Shown: one piece after another, positions 1 to 8,748 of the stretch
Numbering within the stretch: position 1 is the first letter of the stretch
How the letters are laid out: each line of letters opens with the position of its first letter
Assembly: GCA_025362815.1 (NCBI GenBank)
Contig: JANYFG010000005.1
Location: forward strand, 1-62,963
Length of the DNA stretch: 62,963 nt
From: Rhodospirillales bacterium
GTDB taxonomy: Bacteria > Pseudomonadota > Alphaproteobacteria > Acetobacterales > Acetobacteraceae
Direction: 5' to 3'
The notes under the pieces: generated by a model
What the model was told of the DNA's origin: nothing
Databases searched by the model: none
What the model saw: the letters and a program-made list of their open reading frames with translations, nothing else
Position numbers and translations under genes: made by a program

Positions 1-62
1 AACGGAAAATAAGGCTCAATCTGGCGCATTTGCGCTTCCGACAACCAAATCAAGTCATTCAT
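1..62 (-). CDS. IS5-family transposase, N-terminal fragment cut by window edge
   Basis: Twenty codons are visible from an ATG at 62-60, and they begin MNDLIWLSEAQMRQIEPYFP. This matches my recollection of the conserved N-terminus of IS5-family (IS427/IS1031-like) transposases, which typically start with an M-x-D-L-x-W-L-S/T-x-x-Q motif ahead of the helix-turn-helix. The rest of the gene, including any DDE catalytic residues, is outside the window, so activity cannot be judged. Family identification rests on a short motif only. Confidence 0.7.
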   Translation of the reverse strand, partial: MNDLIWLSEAQMRQIEPYFP

Positions 63-140
63 TAACAGTGCCCCCTCAACACCGTCAGTGAATCAATCCG
101 CAGACGCGCGTGCAAGCGTTTTAACAGGTCCTGACCCTAG
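1..140 (-). mobile_element. IS5-family insertion sequence, partial (one end)
   Basis: The left edge of the window holds the 5' end of a transposase gene read on the minus strand, preceded by a non-coding terminal stretch. Reading leftward, the terminal sequence starts about GGTCAGGACCTGTTAAAA next to a CTAG at roughly 132-137. This looks like an IS terminal inverted repeat abutting a short target site. The other end lies outside the window, so neither the inverted-repeat pair nor a target duplication can be confirmed. The boundary near 140 is an estimate. Confidence 0.65.
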
Positions 141-211
141 GGTTATCTTTTCGAGCAATTTCATCGTTTTGTTGATCGCTGTGTGATTCAACTTAAAGCG
201 ATATTGTTCTA

Positions 212-315
212 AGAGCCAGATGATTTTGAGTAGACAAAATATCAGGCTCTAACTTGTTGTTTTATCGATTATGTTAATGCGTTTGGGTCAAGCAACCCAA
301 ACGCATCATGATCTA
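212..315 (-). repeat. Family A palindromic repeat, copy 1 (at pbpC 3' end)
   Basis: The element has two hairpins. One has arms AGAGCC-ATGATTTTG and CAAAAT-ATCAGGCTCT at 212-250. The other is a perfect 12-bp stem, ATGCGTTTGGGT paired with ACCCAAACGCAT, at 277-306 with loop CAAGCA. The same element occurs at 26774-26940 and 36984-37088. The TAG stop of pbpC (313-315) is the last base triplet of the element. It may act as a transcription terminator for pbpC, although no long U-run follows the stem. It could equally be a REP-like mobile palindrome. Confidence 0.85.
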
Positions 316-2250
316 GCGAACCCGCACTGCCGAATGCGTGGACTGGCCGTCCGCATCGAGGATGGTCAACTGGTAGAACCCAGCCCCCGGCGGCTGCCAG
401 GCGGCCTCTCGTCTGGCGGGGTCGGTTTCCAGCCGCATCCCGTCGACGAGGAACACCAGCGGGCGCTGGCCGCCCATCGCGCGCAAGGTGATCGGCCCCT
501 CCCCCGACAGCACCGCACCCTGCGGCGGAAACAGCAGCCGCAGCGAATCGGCGCGCGCGAGGGCCACGCGCGGGCGCTGATCCGGCACCTCTGCCGGCTG
601 CACGGCGCGCGGGGCGGGCGGCACGAGCGTGAACAGTCGCGCCAGCAACGGCAGCGCAAGCGCGCGCCCGGTGGCACCCGGCAGCGGCGTGCCGTCCGGC
701 CGCCCCACCCAGACGCCCGCGACATGGCGCGCATCGAACCCCATCGCCCAGGCGTCACGCCCGCCCCAGCTGGTGCCCGTCTTCCACGCCACGCCGTCCG
801 GCCCTCCATCAGGGAAACGCTGCGTCAACACGCCGGCGATCGTGGACGCGGCACGCGCGGACACCAGCGGCCTTGGCGTCTGCGCGCAACACGCAAGCCG
901 CAGCCGCCAGACCGCGCCCCCGCCGGCCAGCGCGGTGTAGAGCGAGGCCATGTCCTGCAGCGTTGTGCCCACGCCACCCAAGGCGAGCGGCAGAGACGGC
1001 GCCACCACCCCCACGGCGTAGCGCGGCAGCCGCAACGCCACGCCCGTGGCCGTCACGCGGGCCAGGAACTGCGCCGGACCCACGCCTTGCAGCAAGGCGA
1101 CGGCGGGCATGTTGAGCGAGCGCCGCAACGCCTCGGCCATCGTGACCCGGCCGCTGAAGCTGCGATCGAAATTCTCCGGCGCATAGCCGCCGAACCGGCG
1201 CGGCAGGTCGTCCAGCACGGTATCCGGCCCCGCCTGCCCGGCCTCAAACGCCATCGCGTAGATGAACGGTTTCAGCGCCGAGCCCGGCGAGCGAAGCGCG
1301 GCCGTGAGGTCGAGAGACACGGCACCCTGCGCCCCGCGGGCCCGCCCGCTCGCGAGCGCGCGGATCTCGCCGGTGGCGACATCGGCCACCAGCAGCGCCA
1401 TGGCGGCGTGCTCTGGCAGCCCCACTGAGCGGTCGCCGACGATGGCCTCCAGCGCCACCTGAAGATTAAGGTCGATGGTTGTGCGCGTGCCGTCGGGCAG
1501 CGCCGGCAAGGCAAGGGCCGCGTGGCGCGGGAACCCATGGCGTGCCGTGGGAACATCGCCGCCATCGGCCTGCAGAACACGGTCGCGCACCAGCCGGGCA
1601 CGCGCGGGGTGCCGATCCGGGCGCAGCGCCTCGGGCCTGCGGGGGATCGCCACCAGCAGCGCCGCCTGCGCGTCATCCAACCGGTTCGGCTCTACCCCGA
1701 ACCACGCCAGCGCCCCCGCGCGCACCCCTTCGAGATTGCCGCCATACGGCGCCAGCGTCAGCCACATGCCCAGGATGTCGTTTTTGCTGAAGCGATGCTC
1801 GAGCTGCAGCGCCCGGGCGACCTCGATGAGCTTGGAGCGCACGGTGCGCGGCCGCGGCTCCAGCAGTCGCGCCACCTGCATGGTCAGCGTGGAGCCGCCG
1901 GAAACGATACGCCCCGCGCGCAAATCCTGCACCGCGGCGCGCGCGAGAGACAAAGGATTGACACCGGGGTGACGCCAGAACCCGCCATCCTCCACCGCGA
2001 TCAGCCGCGTCAGAAACGCCGGGTCCACGTCGCCCACGCCGGTTCGCAGCCGCCACACACCGCCTGGCGCCGGGCGCATCGCGAGCAGTCGACCCTGGCG
2101 GTCCAGCACCGAGGTGGCGGCCGATTTCAACCGGGACATGTCCGGCGGAAACGCCCGGTCCAACGCTCGAAGACCGATACCCGCCAGGACGCATCCGACC
2201 CCGATGAATGCCAGCAACGCCCCGATGCGACGACCGGTCTCCCTACTCAA
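313..2250 (-). CDS. pbpC: Penicillin-binding protein 1C (glycosyltransferase/transpeptidase)
   Basis: This 645-aa protein is a bifunctional class A peptidoglycan synthase of the PBP1C type. An N-terminal membrane anchor lies at residues about 10-30. The GT51 glycosyltransferase follows, with motif EDGGFWRHPG around 87-96 and GGSTLTMQ around 118-125. The transpeptidase carries SALK (SxxK), SLN (SxN) and KTGTS. A C-terminal beta-rich BiPBP_C-type domain ends the protein. The start is a TTG at 2250-2248 that overlaps the end of the upstream alpha-2-macroglobulin frame by 8 nt, which implies translational coupling. The pairing of pbpC with a periplasmic alpha-2-macroglobulin is a known arrangement in Gram-negative bacteria, where the two are thought to act together in wall repair and protection from foreign proteases. 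The stop codon lies inside a family A palindromic repeat. Confidence 0.95.
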   Translation of the reverse strand: MSRETGRRIGALLAFIGVGCVLAGIGLRALDRAFPPDMSRLKSAATSVLDRQGRLLAMRPAPGGVWRLRTGVGDVDPAFLTRLIAVEDGGFWRHPGVNPLSLARAAVQDLRAGRIVSGGSTLTMQVARLLEPRPRTVRSKLIEVARALQLEHRFSKNDILGMWLTLAPYGGNLEGVRAGALAWFGVEPNRLDDAQAALLVAIPRRPEALRPDRHPARARLVRDRVLQADGGDVPTARHGFPRHAALALPALPDGTRTTIDLNLQVALEAIVGDRSVGLPEHAAMALLVADVATGEIRALASGRARGAQGAVSLDLTAALRSPGSALKPFIYAMAFEAGQAGPDTVLDDLPRRFGGYAPENFDRSFSGRVTMAEALRRSLNMPAVALLQGVGPAQFLARVTATGVALRLPRYAVGVVAPSLPLALGGVGTTLQDMASLYTALAGGGAVWRLRLACCAQTPRPLVSARAASTIAGVLTQRFPDGGPDGVAWKTGTSWGGRDAWAMGFDARHVAGVWVGRPDGTPLPGATGRALALPLLARLFTLVPPAPRAVQPAEVPDQRPRVALARADSLRLLFPPQGAVLSGEGPITLRAMGGQRPLVFLVDGMRLETDPARREAAWQPPGAGFYQLTILDADGQSTHSAVRVR

Positions 2251-4306
2251 GCGGCAGGATCTTCACGCGCCCCTCCGCACCCCGCGCGAACACCGCCGGG
2301 CGGTACATGTCGGCCATCGCGGCCCCCGGCAACGCGTAGCTCCCAGGTGTCACCGCGCGCACACGCACCGCGAAGCGCAGATCAGTCTGCTTGTCCGTCA
2401 CGCTGGCGATCACCGCGAACCGGTCATCGGCGGCGGGCTGGGCGTCCGCCTCCGAAAGCCCGTCGAGCCAAGACATACCCGGCACCGCGGCACCCTCGGC
2501 CGGCGGCTGCAACCGCCCGGCGATCTCCCAACCCGCCGGCAAGCCCTGCATGATCATGGCCGTGTGCGCCTGGCCATCCTCCACCTTGGCGTCCAGCACC
2601 AACACGAACACGGTGTTCTGCTTCAGCGTGTCGAGGTTGAGCGGGGTGCCGTCGAGATTCACGAAACGCCGGCTGATACGCATGCCGGAACGCGCCGCCG
2701 GCAGGCCCTGCACCGGAATGCCCGTGGTCGAGACGGATTGCCAGGCGGCAAGGCGCGCCTGGTTCTTCACCGTCACCGGCCCCGAGAGAACCAGCGTCCT
2801 GGCCCCGCCGGCCCTGGGCTGATCGCCGATATCGCCGGACGTCACGGCGAGATCCGCTGTCCTCGCATCACGCCCCAGCGCCGCGGCTGCCGCCACCGCC
2901 CAGGCCTGCTCCTGCGTGTTGAGCCCGGCGGGGACGAAATCCGCCCCGGGCAGTCGGCCAATGAGCTTGCCCAGCTGCTCCGGCAGCAGCCCACTCTCCT
3001 TCAGGAGCACGGCGATGGCCAGCTGATCGCGCACCGAACTGCCATAATCCACCGACCACCAGCGCCGTGGCGGCGCCAGCAAGGCCGCCTGAAACGCCGC
3101 CTCGGCGCGCGGCGTGTCGTGCGCCAACGCCAGTGCCGCGCCGAGCTGGGCGCGGGCGAGGCCGGACGGCAGCTGCTCCAGGCTCTCCATCAGAACGCGG
3201 GCGGCCCCGGGCAGGCCTTTACCGGCGGCGGCCAGCACATAAAGGCGGTAGGCCTCCGCGGCGAGCTCCGCCGGCTCGGACTGCGTCGTCTGCGCGGCCT
3301 CGCCGATATATTTCAGCGCATCCTTCATCGCCTGTTCCGGCACCACGGCGCCGGCCGCGCGCGCGCGCAGCAACACGTCGGTGGCATAGGCGGTCAGCCA
3401 CTCCTCGGTGGCACCGCTGCCGCTCCACAGCCCGAAAGAGCCATCGAAACGCTGACGATCCAGGATTAACGACACCATTGTCTGCAACCGCCCGGCCCGG
3501 TCCGGCCCGGCCAGCGGCCCGTCCTGCAGCATGGCCAGCGCAAGCGCGCGGCTGCTCGCCTGTTCCAGGCAGGCAAAGGGGTAATCGTCCAACGCCCGCG
3601 CCATCGCCGCCACATCGTAGCGCACAGGCGCCGCCAGGCTGGCCGCGCTGCGCCAGCTGTTGAACACGAACCGATCGGTCGCCGGCTGCAGCCTGGCCTC
3701 GGCCCCGGGCGCGATCTCACCGGCGGACACGAAGGTCTGCGCCGCGCGCGAAGGTCGGATGGTGATCGTCTGCTCGCGCACCACATGGAAGTTGCCTGGC
3801 CCGGTCACATCGAGCCTCACCACGCCACGTCCCACGCCCGTCGCCTTTAGCACGCTCGCCGGCAACGCCCGCGCGCCCTGCGCCAGGGTGACGGCGAGGC
3901 GGGACGCCCCCGTGATCGACAGCGGACCTTCCACCGAAAGTGTCGCCACCGCTTCACCGGCGGGCAGATCCACGTTCTGCATCAGCACGGCCAGCCGCGC
4001 CTCGTCGTCCGGCGCCAGAAAGCGTGGCAGCAGCACCTCGGCCACCAAGGGATCGCGCACCACCAGCTGGGCATTGGCGGCGCCGATCCGGCTGTCCTGC
4101 CAGCCCACCGCCATCAGCCGGATGGCCCCCGCGAAATCCGGGATATCCAGCGAGATCACCGCCCGCCCGTCAGCGCCGATCCGTACCGGGGGCGTGAACA
4201 GCGACACGGTGCGCTGGGGAATGTCGGGCAACGCGAAGCCGCCATCGTCGCCGCCCTGGCGCAGTGACGTGGCATCCCCCTCCGCGGGGGCGATCAGCCG
4301 GCCCAA
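2243..4306 (-). CDS. yfhM: Alpha-2-macroglobulin family protein, C-terminal part (frameshifted from 4294-7392)
   Basis: This 687-aa frame is the C-terminal 40 percent of a bacterial alpha-2-macroglobulin, a periplasmic protease trap. It contains the thioester motif CLEQ at 3560-3571, inside the alpha-helical TED domain, and the receptor-binding-like C-terminal region. The frame opens with an in-frame TTG at 4306, but its first residues (GRLIAPAEG) continue a conserved stretch that the upstream frame leaves at DLRDDW. This makes it the continuation of one gene rather than an independent start. The parent frame carries GGG (4302-4304 on the plus strand as CCC) where one extra G would restore a single reading frame. 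Either the gene is a recent pseudogene, the consensus has a one-base error, or two polypeptides are made. A single intact protein of about 1,720 aa would match the family length. The end overlaps pbpC. Confidence 0.9.
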   Translation of the reverse strand: MGRLIAPAEGDATSLRQGGDDGGFALPDIPQRTVSLFTPPVRIGADGRAVISLDIPDFAGAIRLMAVGWQDSRIGAANAQLVVRDPLVAEVLLPRFLAPDDEARLAVLMQNVDLPAGEAVATLSVEGPLSITGASRLAVTLAQGARALPASVLKATGVGRGVVRLDVTGPGNFHVVREQTITIRPSRAAQTFVSAGEIAPGAEARLQPATDRFVFNSWRSAASLAAPVRYDVAAMARALDDYPFACLEQASSRALALAMLQDGPLAGPDRAGRLQTMVSLILDRQRFDGSFGLWSGSGATEEWLTAYATDVLLRARAAGAVVPEQAMKDALKYIGEAAQTTQSEPAELAAEAYRLYVLAAAGKGLPGAARVLMESLEQLPSGLARAQLGAALALAHDTPRAEAAFQAALLAPPRRWWSVDYGSSVRDQLAIAVLLKESGLLPEQLGKLIGRLPGADFVPAGLNTQEQAWAVAAAAALGRDARTADLAVTSGDIGDQPRAGGARTLVLSGPVTVKNQARLAAWQSVSTTGIPVQGLPAARSGMRISRRFVNLDGTPLNLDTLKQNTVFVLVLDAKVEDGQAHTAMIMQGLPAGWEIAGRLQPPAEGAAVPGMSWLDGLSEADAQPAADDRFAVIASVTDKQTDLRFAVRVRAVTPGSYALPGAAMADMYRPAVFARGAEGRVKILPLE

Positions 4307-7300
4307 TCGTCGCGAAGGTCGAGCCCCAGGCGCCGGCGCCCGAGAAAACGCGGCGCGGGGTCCGGCGAGACGAAGCGCGTCAGCCGCAGGATCCCCTCAT
4401 CCACGGCGGCCAGGCTGGCCCACGCTCCGGGCGGCCCGCGCAGCACGATATCCTGTTTCAAACGCGGTGCGATCTGCGCCGGCGCCTCGATCGCCAGTTC
4501 CAGCCTGCGCGCGGCCGGGTCGACGCCGATCCAGGTGAGGCCGATGGCACGGCCCGGCCGTGTGCCAGCCTCGGCGCTGCCCCGGAAAACATGCACCACA
4601 ACATAGGCGCCCGGCCCCCATTTGGCCTCCACCGGAACATCGACATCCATGCCACCGGCGGGCACATCGATGTTACGCAGGCTGTGCACGCGGTCCGACA
4701 GCACCAGCACCGTGGCCTTGCCCGCGAACGGCGGCGCGATATGCACCCGCGCCGTCTCGCCGGCCGGCACCACGCGGCGGTCGGTGGACACATCGACGCG
4801 ATCGGGCACGTCGGGATTGTCTGACGTGGCCCAACCCGCGCGGAACCGAAGGGTGGTGACGGCGAGGCCGCCCAGCTGCGAGACCTCCAGCCGGTAGCGG
4901 CCGAACGGCAGCTTTCGTGAAAACGCCAAGGGCGTGGCAGCGGGAATCGCCACCTCGGAGGTTTCGAGAGGTTCATCGCGCCACACCGTCTCGTAGCGGG
5001 CGAGGCTGCCGTGCATCACCACGTGCCAGTCCGGCCGCTCGCGCACCAGCCGCATCCGGGCGCGCATGGCGACCCGCTCGCCCGCGGGCGACACGGCGGC
5101 GATGGCGAACCCGGCCTCCGCATCGGCATCGATCGCGCCATCGGTAAATCCGGGCTTGATGCCGATCAGCGGGGTGGACGGCCGCACCGCAAGGCTGGCG
5201 GCGGCGTGGCTGGCGCGGCCGGCAGGATCGTTTATCGCCACGTCGATATCGGCGCGCAAGGCCTGGGTGGTGTCGGGCGCGGTGGCCAGGTTGATGGCCA
5301 CGGACGTGCGCCCTTGGCTGTCGGTTTCCGGCAGGTCGATCGCCACGGCATCGGGCGCGAACGCCTCGCCCTCCACACCGATGCGATAGCCGGCCAGGAC
5401 TGGAAACGGCTGCGGGTCGACGACGAGATGCAGCATGGCGCGGCCCGACAGCTCGCTCGCGGGCGCCCCGTAGAGAAAGCGTGCGCTGACGGGAATGGTG
5501 GAGACGGTGCCCGGCACCAGCGCCGGGGGCAGATCGCCGAGATCGACGGCCATGCGCTCCGGCACGAAGGCGTCCACCCGGAACGTGGTGGTGCCGATCG
5601 GTGCCGCATTCGGATCGGCGCGCAGCTCCGCCGTCCATACCCCGGCCGGCGCGGTGGGCGACAGCAGCACCGGCACATGAATGGCCGCCCCGCCGGTGCG
5701 CGGGGGCACGGACTGCACGAACACCTGGCCGTTCGGGCGACGGATCGTCATCTGCGCCGGCAAGTCGGCGGGGGCGCCGGCGTTGTCGCGGATCAGCCCC
5801 ATCACATGCACCGTCTCGCCGGGGCGATAGATCCCACGATCCGGCCAGAGATAGCTGTCGAGCGGGCCGGGATGCGCCATGCCCTCCACGCCGCGATCCG
5901 ACAGATCGAACGCCGCCACGCTGAGATCCAGCGCCGCGAAATCCTGGGTCTTGCCATCCTCCAGCGGGGCGAAGGCGTGGATGGCGGCGGGCGACAGCGG
6001 TCCGTCGCCATGCAGCAGCGCCACGCCGAACGTCGTCACGCCGTCGGCGCCGGTGGTGGCCTCCGCCAATATATCGTTGTTGCGCGCGAGCAGGCGCACC
6101 AGCACGCCCGGCCGCGGCGCGGCGCTGCCGTAATCGCGCACCTGCACCGTCAGACCATCCGAGCCCCGCCACACGCTGGGGGCGAGATCGGTGCGCAGCA
6201 GCAGCTGCACCGCGCCGGCATCACTGGTTGTGCCGTCACCCGGCGAGACCATCATCGCGAACAGCCCCGGGCCCGACGCGGCCAGCGCATCCGGCAGCGG
6301 CAGGGCGGTGCGCGAGGTCTTGTTCGGCGCATAGCCGGTGATGTCGGCCTGCCCCGTCCACACGGTGCTGGCGGCCTCGTTGGCCAAACTTTCCGCCGTC
6401 CAGGATTCAACCTGATCGCCCAGCTTCATGCGCCGCAGCAGCGAGGCCACGTTGCGCTCGCTGAGCCGGATGAGCTTCAGCGACACGCGGGACAGATTGA
6501 CGCTGCTCAGCGTCACCGCCGGCGCCTGGCCGCGCGGCAGCACGAACAGCCGGTTGTCGAAGCCGAGATTGGGCGCCCGGTTCGGCATCGCCACGTCCAG
6601 CACCGCATCTTTCAGCATGGAAAGCCCATCCGTGCCCGGCAGTCCCGCACGCAGGATTACGCGGGTGGTGCGGCCCGAGGGCAGGCCGGAGACGCAAAGC
6701 TGATCGCCTTCGCGCGTCACCGCCACATCGGCCACGGGCGGCTCCAACCGCACCCAGTCACCGGCCATGAAATCCGGCCGCCGCGTGACCGGCACGGTGA
6801 AGGTGATGCACGCGCGCGGTCGATCGGCATCGGCCTCGCTGTCGAACTTCGCCACCAGCAGCCCAACCGCGCGCGATGAGGCAGCGAGCAGTGTGGCGAT
6901 CGCCTTGTCGTTCGGCGACAGCTCGGCCGCCGTTCGCAGCACCTCGATCTCCTGGGCACGGCGATCCTGGGCGCGCAGCGCGTCGGCGATCAGCAGCAGC
7001 GCCGGCACACCGTTGGGGCCACGATCCCCGCGGCTCCACGCTTGCCACGCGGCCCACAACGATTTCTGCGCATCGGGCGGCGTGCGGCGCATCCACGCCT
7101 GCGACAGGCTCATCCACTGCGTCACCGTGCTGGCGCCCATGCCGACGCGATTTTCCAGCGCTGTGATCGCCGCCGGCCAGTTGCCGGCCGAGATGGCGGC
7201 GGTGGCCTGCTGGCCCGCGGTGTCGCGTACGGAGTCGGCGATGCCGGTGGGATATTTCCGCGCGAGGGTATTCACATAGGCGCTGCTGGCCTGCGCCAGG

Positions 7301-7392
7301 CCGGGAAGCCGCATGTCAGCCCGCGCCGGCATCGCCGCGACGCAGACCAGGAGGAGAAGAAATGCCGCGAACCAAAGGCGCATACGGCTCAT
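4294..7392 (-). CDS. yfhM: Alpha-2-macroglobulin family protein, N-terminal part (frameshifted)
   Basis: This 1,032-aa frame holds the N-terminal macroglobulin-like (MG) domains and the bait-region side of a bacterial alpha-2-macroglobulin. The start chosen is the ATG at 7392, because it is preceded by GGGAG about 8 nt upstream and opens a classical signal peptide (MSRMRLWFAAFLLLLV then AMPARA). The reading frame is open further upstream but without this logic. Cleavage after ARA by signal peptidase I is more likely than lipidation, because the cysteine at LLVC lacks a small residue before it. The frame ends 8 codons past the frameshift point with DLRDDWAG. Its partner frame at 2243-4306 carries the CLEQ thioester. 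It lies 56 bp downstream of chaC on the same strand. Confidence 0.9.
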   Translation of the reverse strand: MSRMRLWFAAFLLLLVCVAAMPARADMRLPGLAQASSAYVNTLARKYPTGIADSVRDTAGQQATAAISAGNWPAAITALENRVGMGASTVTQWMSLSQAWMRRTPPDAQKSLWAAWQAWSRGDRGPNGVPALLLIADALRAQDRRAQEIEVLRTAAELSPNDKAIATLLAASSRAVGLLVAKFDSEADADRPRACITFTVPVTRRPDFMAGDWVRLEPPVADVAVTREGDQLCVSGLPSGRTTRVILRAGLPGTDGLSMLKDAVLDVAMPNRAPNLGFDNRLFVLPRGQAPAVTLSSVNLSRVSLKLIRLSERNVASLLRRMKLGDQVESWTAESLANEAASTVWTGQADITGYAPNKTSRTALPLPDALAASGPGLFAMMVSPGDGTTSDAGAVQLLLRTDLAPSVWRGSDGLTVQVRDYGSAAPRPGVLVRLLARNNDILAEATTGADGVTTFGVALLHGDGPLSPAAIHAFAPLEDGKTQDFAALDLSVAAFDLSDRGVEGMAHPGPLDSYLWPDRGIYRPGETVHVMGLIRDNAGAPADLPAQMTIRRPNGQVFVQSVPPRTGGAAIHVPVLLSPTAPAGVWTAELRADPNAAPIGTTTFRVDAFVPERMAVDLGDLPPALVPGTVSTIPVSARFLYGAPASELSGRAMLHLVVDPQPFPVLAGYRIGVEGEAFAPDAVAIDLPETDSQGRTSVAINLATAPDTTQALRADIDVAINDPAGRASHAAASLAVRPSTPLIGIKPGFTDGAIDADAEAGFAIAAVSPAGERVAMRARMRLVRERPDWHVVMHGSLARYETVWRDEPLETSEVAIPAATPLAFSRKLPFGRYRLEVSQLGGLAVTTLRFRAGWATSDNPDVPDRVDVSTDRRVVPAGETARVHIAPPFAGKATVLVLSDRVHSLRNIDVPAGGMDVDVPVEAKWGPGAYVVVHVFRGSAEAGTRPGRAIGLTWIGVDPAARRLELAIEAPAQIAPRLKQDIVLRGPPGAWASLAAVDEGILRLTRFVSPDPAPRFLGRRRLGLDLRDDWAG

Positions 7393-7448
7393 TTCGAACT
7401 CTCCCGATGTCACGCGACAGAGTAGCCGAACCGCGGCCTGGCCACCAC

Positions 7449-8162
7449 TCAATCCATCGTTGATCGCGCCCTTTCAACCTCGGCGCCGAGCCCCTCCAGC
7501 AATTCGTCGCGGATGCCCATCACGCGCAGCCCGTCGCGCGTGTTGAACAGGTAGTCCGCCGCCGTGCCCAGCGGTCCGCTGGCGGTGGCGATCCGGCGCA
7601 CCAGAACGTCGCGCGCCAGCTCACCGCAATATGAAGGTCCTACCGGATTGATGGTGAACGCGATGGCATGGCCGAGCGGCGTGCCATCGGGCGAGGCCAC
7701 TTTCACCCAGCGCGGGATGTATCCGTCGGCCACCATCTCGCGGCGCCACAGAATGTCCAGCTCCTGCTCCACCGCCTCCTCCGCCAGGCGCAGCACCGCG
7801 CCCACGCAGCTGCCGCCGGGGCGAAGGCCAAGCAGCATGCCGGGGTTGTCCGGCGTTCCGCGCCCGCCTTTGGTGGCCAGGCAGAAATCCCGGTGCCAGC
7901 CGTCCGCCACGGCAATCTGGCGCCCCACGATATGCATCGCCGGGTTCCAGATCAGCGAGCCATAGGCGAACACCCACACCCCCGAGCCATGCTCGCCGCG
8001 CCCCGCGAGGATCGCATCCAGGCTGGCGCGGCGCTCAGCATCGGTGAGCACATGCACATCGGGGTTGTTGCGGCGGATATACTCGGACAGACCGCCGGAC
8101 AGCAGATACTCCCGGGTCAGCCCCACACGCTCCATGGTCGCGCCCGGCGTGTTTGATGTCAT
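7449..8162 (-). CDS. chaC: ChaC-like gamma-glutamylcyclotransferase
   Basis: This 237-aa cytosolic enzyme of the ChaC family cleaves the gamma-glutamyl group of glutathione as 5-oxoproline, releasing Cys-Gly. The diagnostic phosphate/substrate-binding loop is VFAYGSLIWNP at residues about 64-74. It is followed by the conserved CLATKGGRGTPDNPG segment and GLRPGGSCVGAVLRL. Length fits the family. The start at 8162 lies 2 bp after the stop of mscL, so the two are probably co-transcribed, mscL first. ChaC proteins are widely misnamed as cation transport regulators. The biochemical role stated here is that of the family. Confidence 0.92.
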   Translation of the reverse strand: MTSNTPGATMERVGLTREYLLSGGLSEYIRRNNPDVHVLTDAERRASLDAILAGRGEHGSGVWVFAYGSLIWNPAMHIVGRQIAVADGWHRDFCLATKGGRGTPDNPGMLLGLRPGGSCVGAVLRLAEEAVEQELDILWRREMVADGYIPRWVKVASPDGTPLGHAIAFTINPVGPSYCGELARDVLVRRIATASGPLGTAADYLFNTRDGLRVMGIRDELLEGLGAEVERARSTMD

Positions 8163-8164
8163 CG

Positions 8165-8629
8165 TCAGATGGATTTCTGCGCCAGCAGGTCGCGGATCTC
8201 GATCAGCAGCGTCTCGCTGGTCGAAAGCGCCGGCGCCGCCGGCTCCTCTTTCCTGGCGAACGACAGCCGGCTGATCGCCTTAACCATCCAGAACACCGCC
8301 AACCCCACGATCAGGAACTGAATGACGGCATTGAGGAAGACGCCCACGTTCAGCGTCACCGCCCCCGCGGCCTTGGCGGCCTCGAGCGTGGCCAGATGCG
8401 GCCCCTTCAGCGTGATGAAGATATTGGCAAAATCGATGCCGCCCACCAGCAGACCGATCAACGGTGTGAACAGATCCTTCACGAGACTTCCGACCACGCC
8501 GGTGAACGCCGCGCCGATGATGATGCCCACCGCAAGATCGACCACGTTGCCCTTCATGATAAAGGACTGGAACTCCTGCACCCAGCCGGGGCGCCGGGTC
8601 AGCGTGGTCATGGAGATCGGCGATTGCAT
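8165..8629 (-). CDS. mscL: Large-conductance mechanosensitive channel MscL
   Basis: This 154-aa inner-membrane channel protein forms a homopentamer that opens under membrane tension to release solutes during hypo-osmotic shock. The sequence shows the signature FIMKGNVVDLAVGIIIGAAF in TM1 after an amphipathic N-terminal helix. A periplasmic loop follows, then TM2 (VFLNAVIQFLIVGLAVFWMV) and a C-terminal helix ending in a leucine-rich bundle (LLIEIRDLLA). AGGAG lies 7 nt before the ATG at 8629. The N-terminus carries about 14 residues more than the shortest homologues, and an internal ATG a few codons later is an alternative start. It is the first gene of a pair with chaC. Confidence 0.96.
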   Translation of the reverse strand: MQSPISMTTLTRRPGWVQEFQSFIMKGNVVDLAVGIIIGAAFTGVVGSLVKDLFTPLIGLLVGGIDFANIFITLKGPHLATLEAAKAAGAVTLNVGVFLNAVIQFLIVGLAVFWMVKAISRLSFARKEEPAAPALSTSETLLIEIRDLLAQKSI

Positions 8630-8696
8630 GGCGGGCTCCTGGGACTGCGCGATGACATTACAGCCCCCAAAGCCGCTTGCCCACCACCGCCTGCTC

Positions 8697-8742
8697 CCGA
8701 TCGGCCAGATGTGGCCAGATGGGCCAGATCGGCCCCGATCGG
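8697..8742 (-). terminator. GGCCAGAT triplet within a GATCGG palindrome; possible terminator of the hybrid kinase gene
   Basis: The 119-bp gap between the kinase stop and mscL contains three GGCCAGAT units in a row, flanked by an inverted CCGATCGG. Read leftward it can fold into a GC-rich stem, but no U-tract follows. A terminator role is therefore only suggested by position, 7 bp after the kinase stop. Confidence 0.35.
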
Positions 8743-8748
8743 CTTGGT

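Noticed and set aside
4294-4306. Programmed ribosomal frameshift in the alpha-2-macroglobulin gene
   Set aside because: There is no slippery heptamer of the usual kind and no obvious downstream pseudoknot; a single-base deletion in a G run is the simpler explanation.
5011-6879. Plus-strand open frame of 622 codons inside the alpha-2-macroglobulin gene
   Set aside because: It is an antisense shadow with unstructured His/Arg/Gly-rich sequence.
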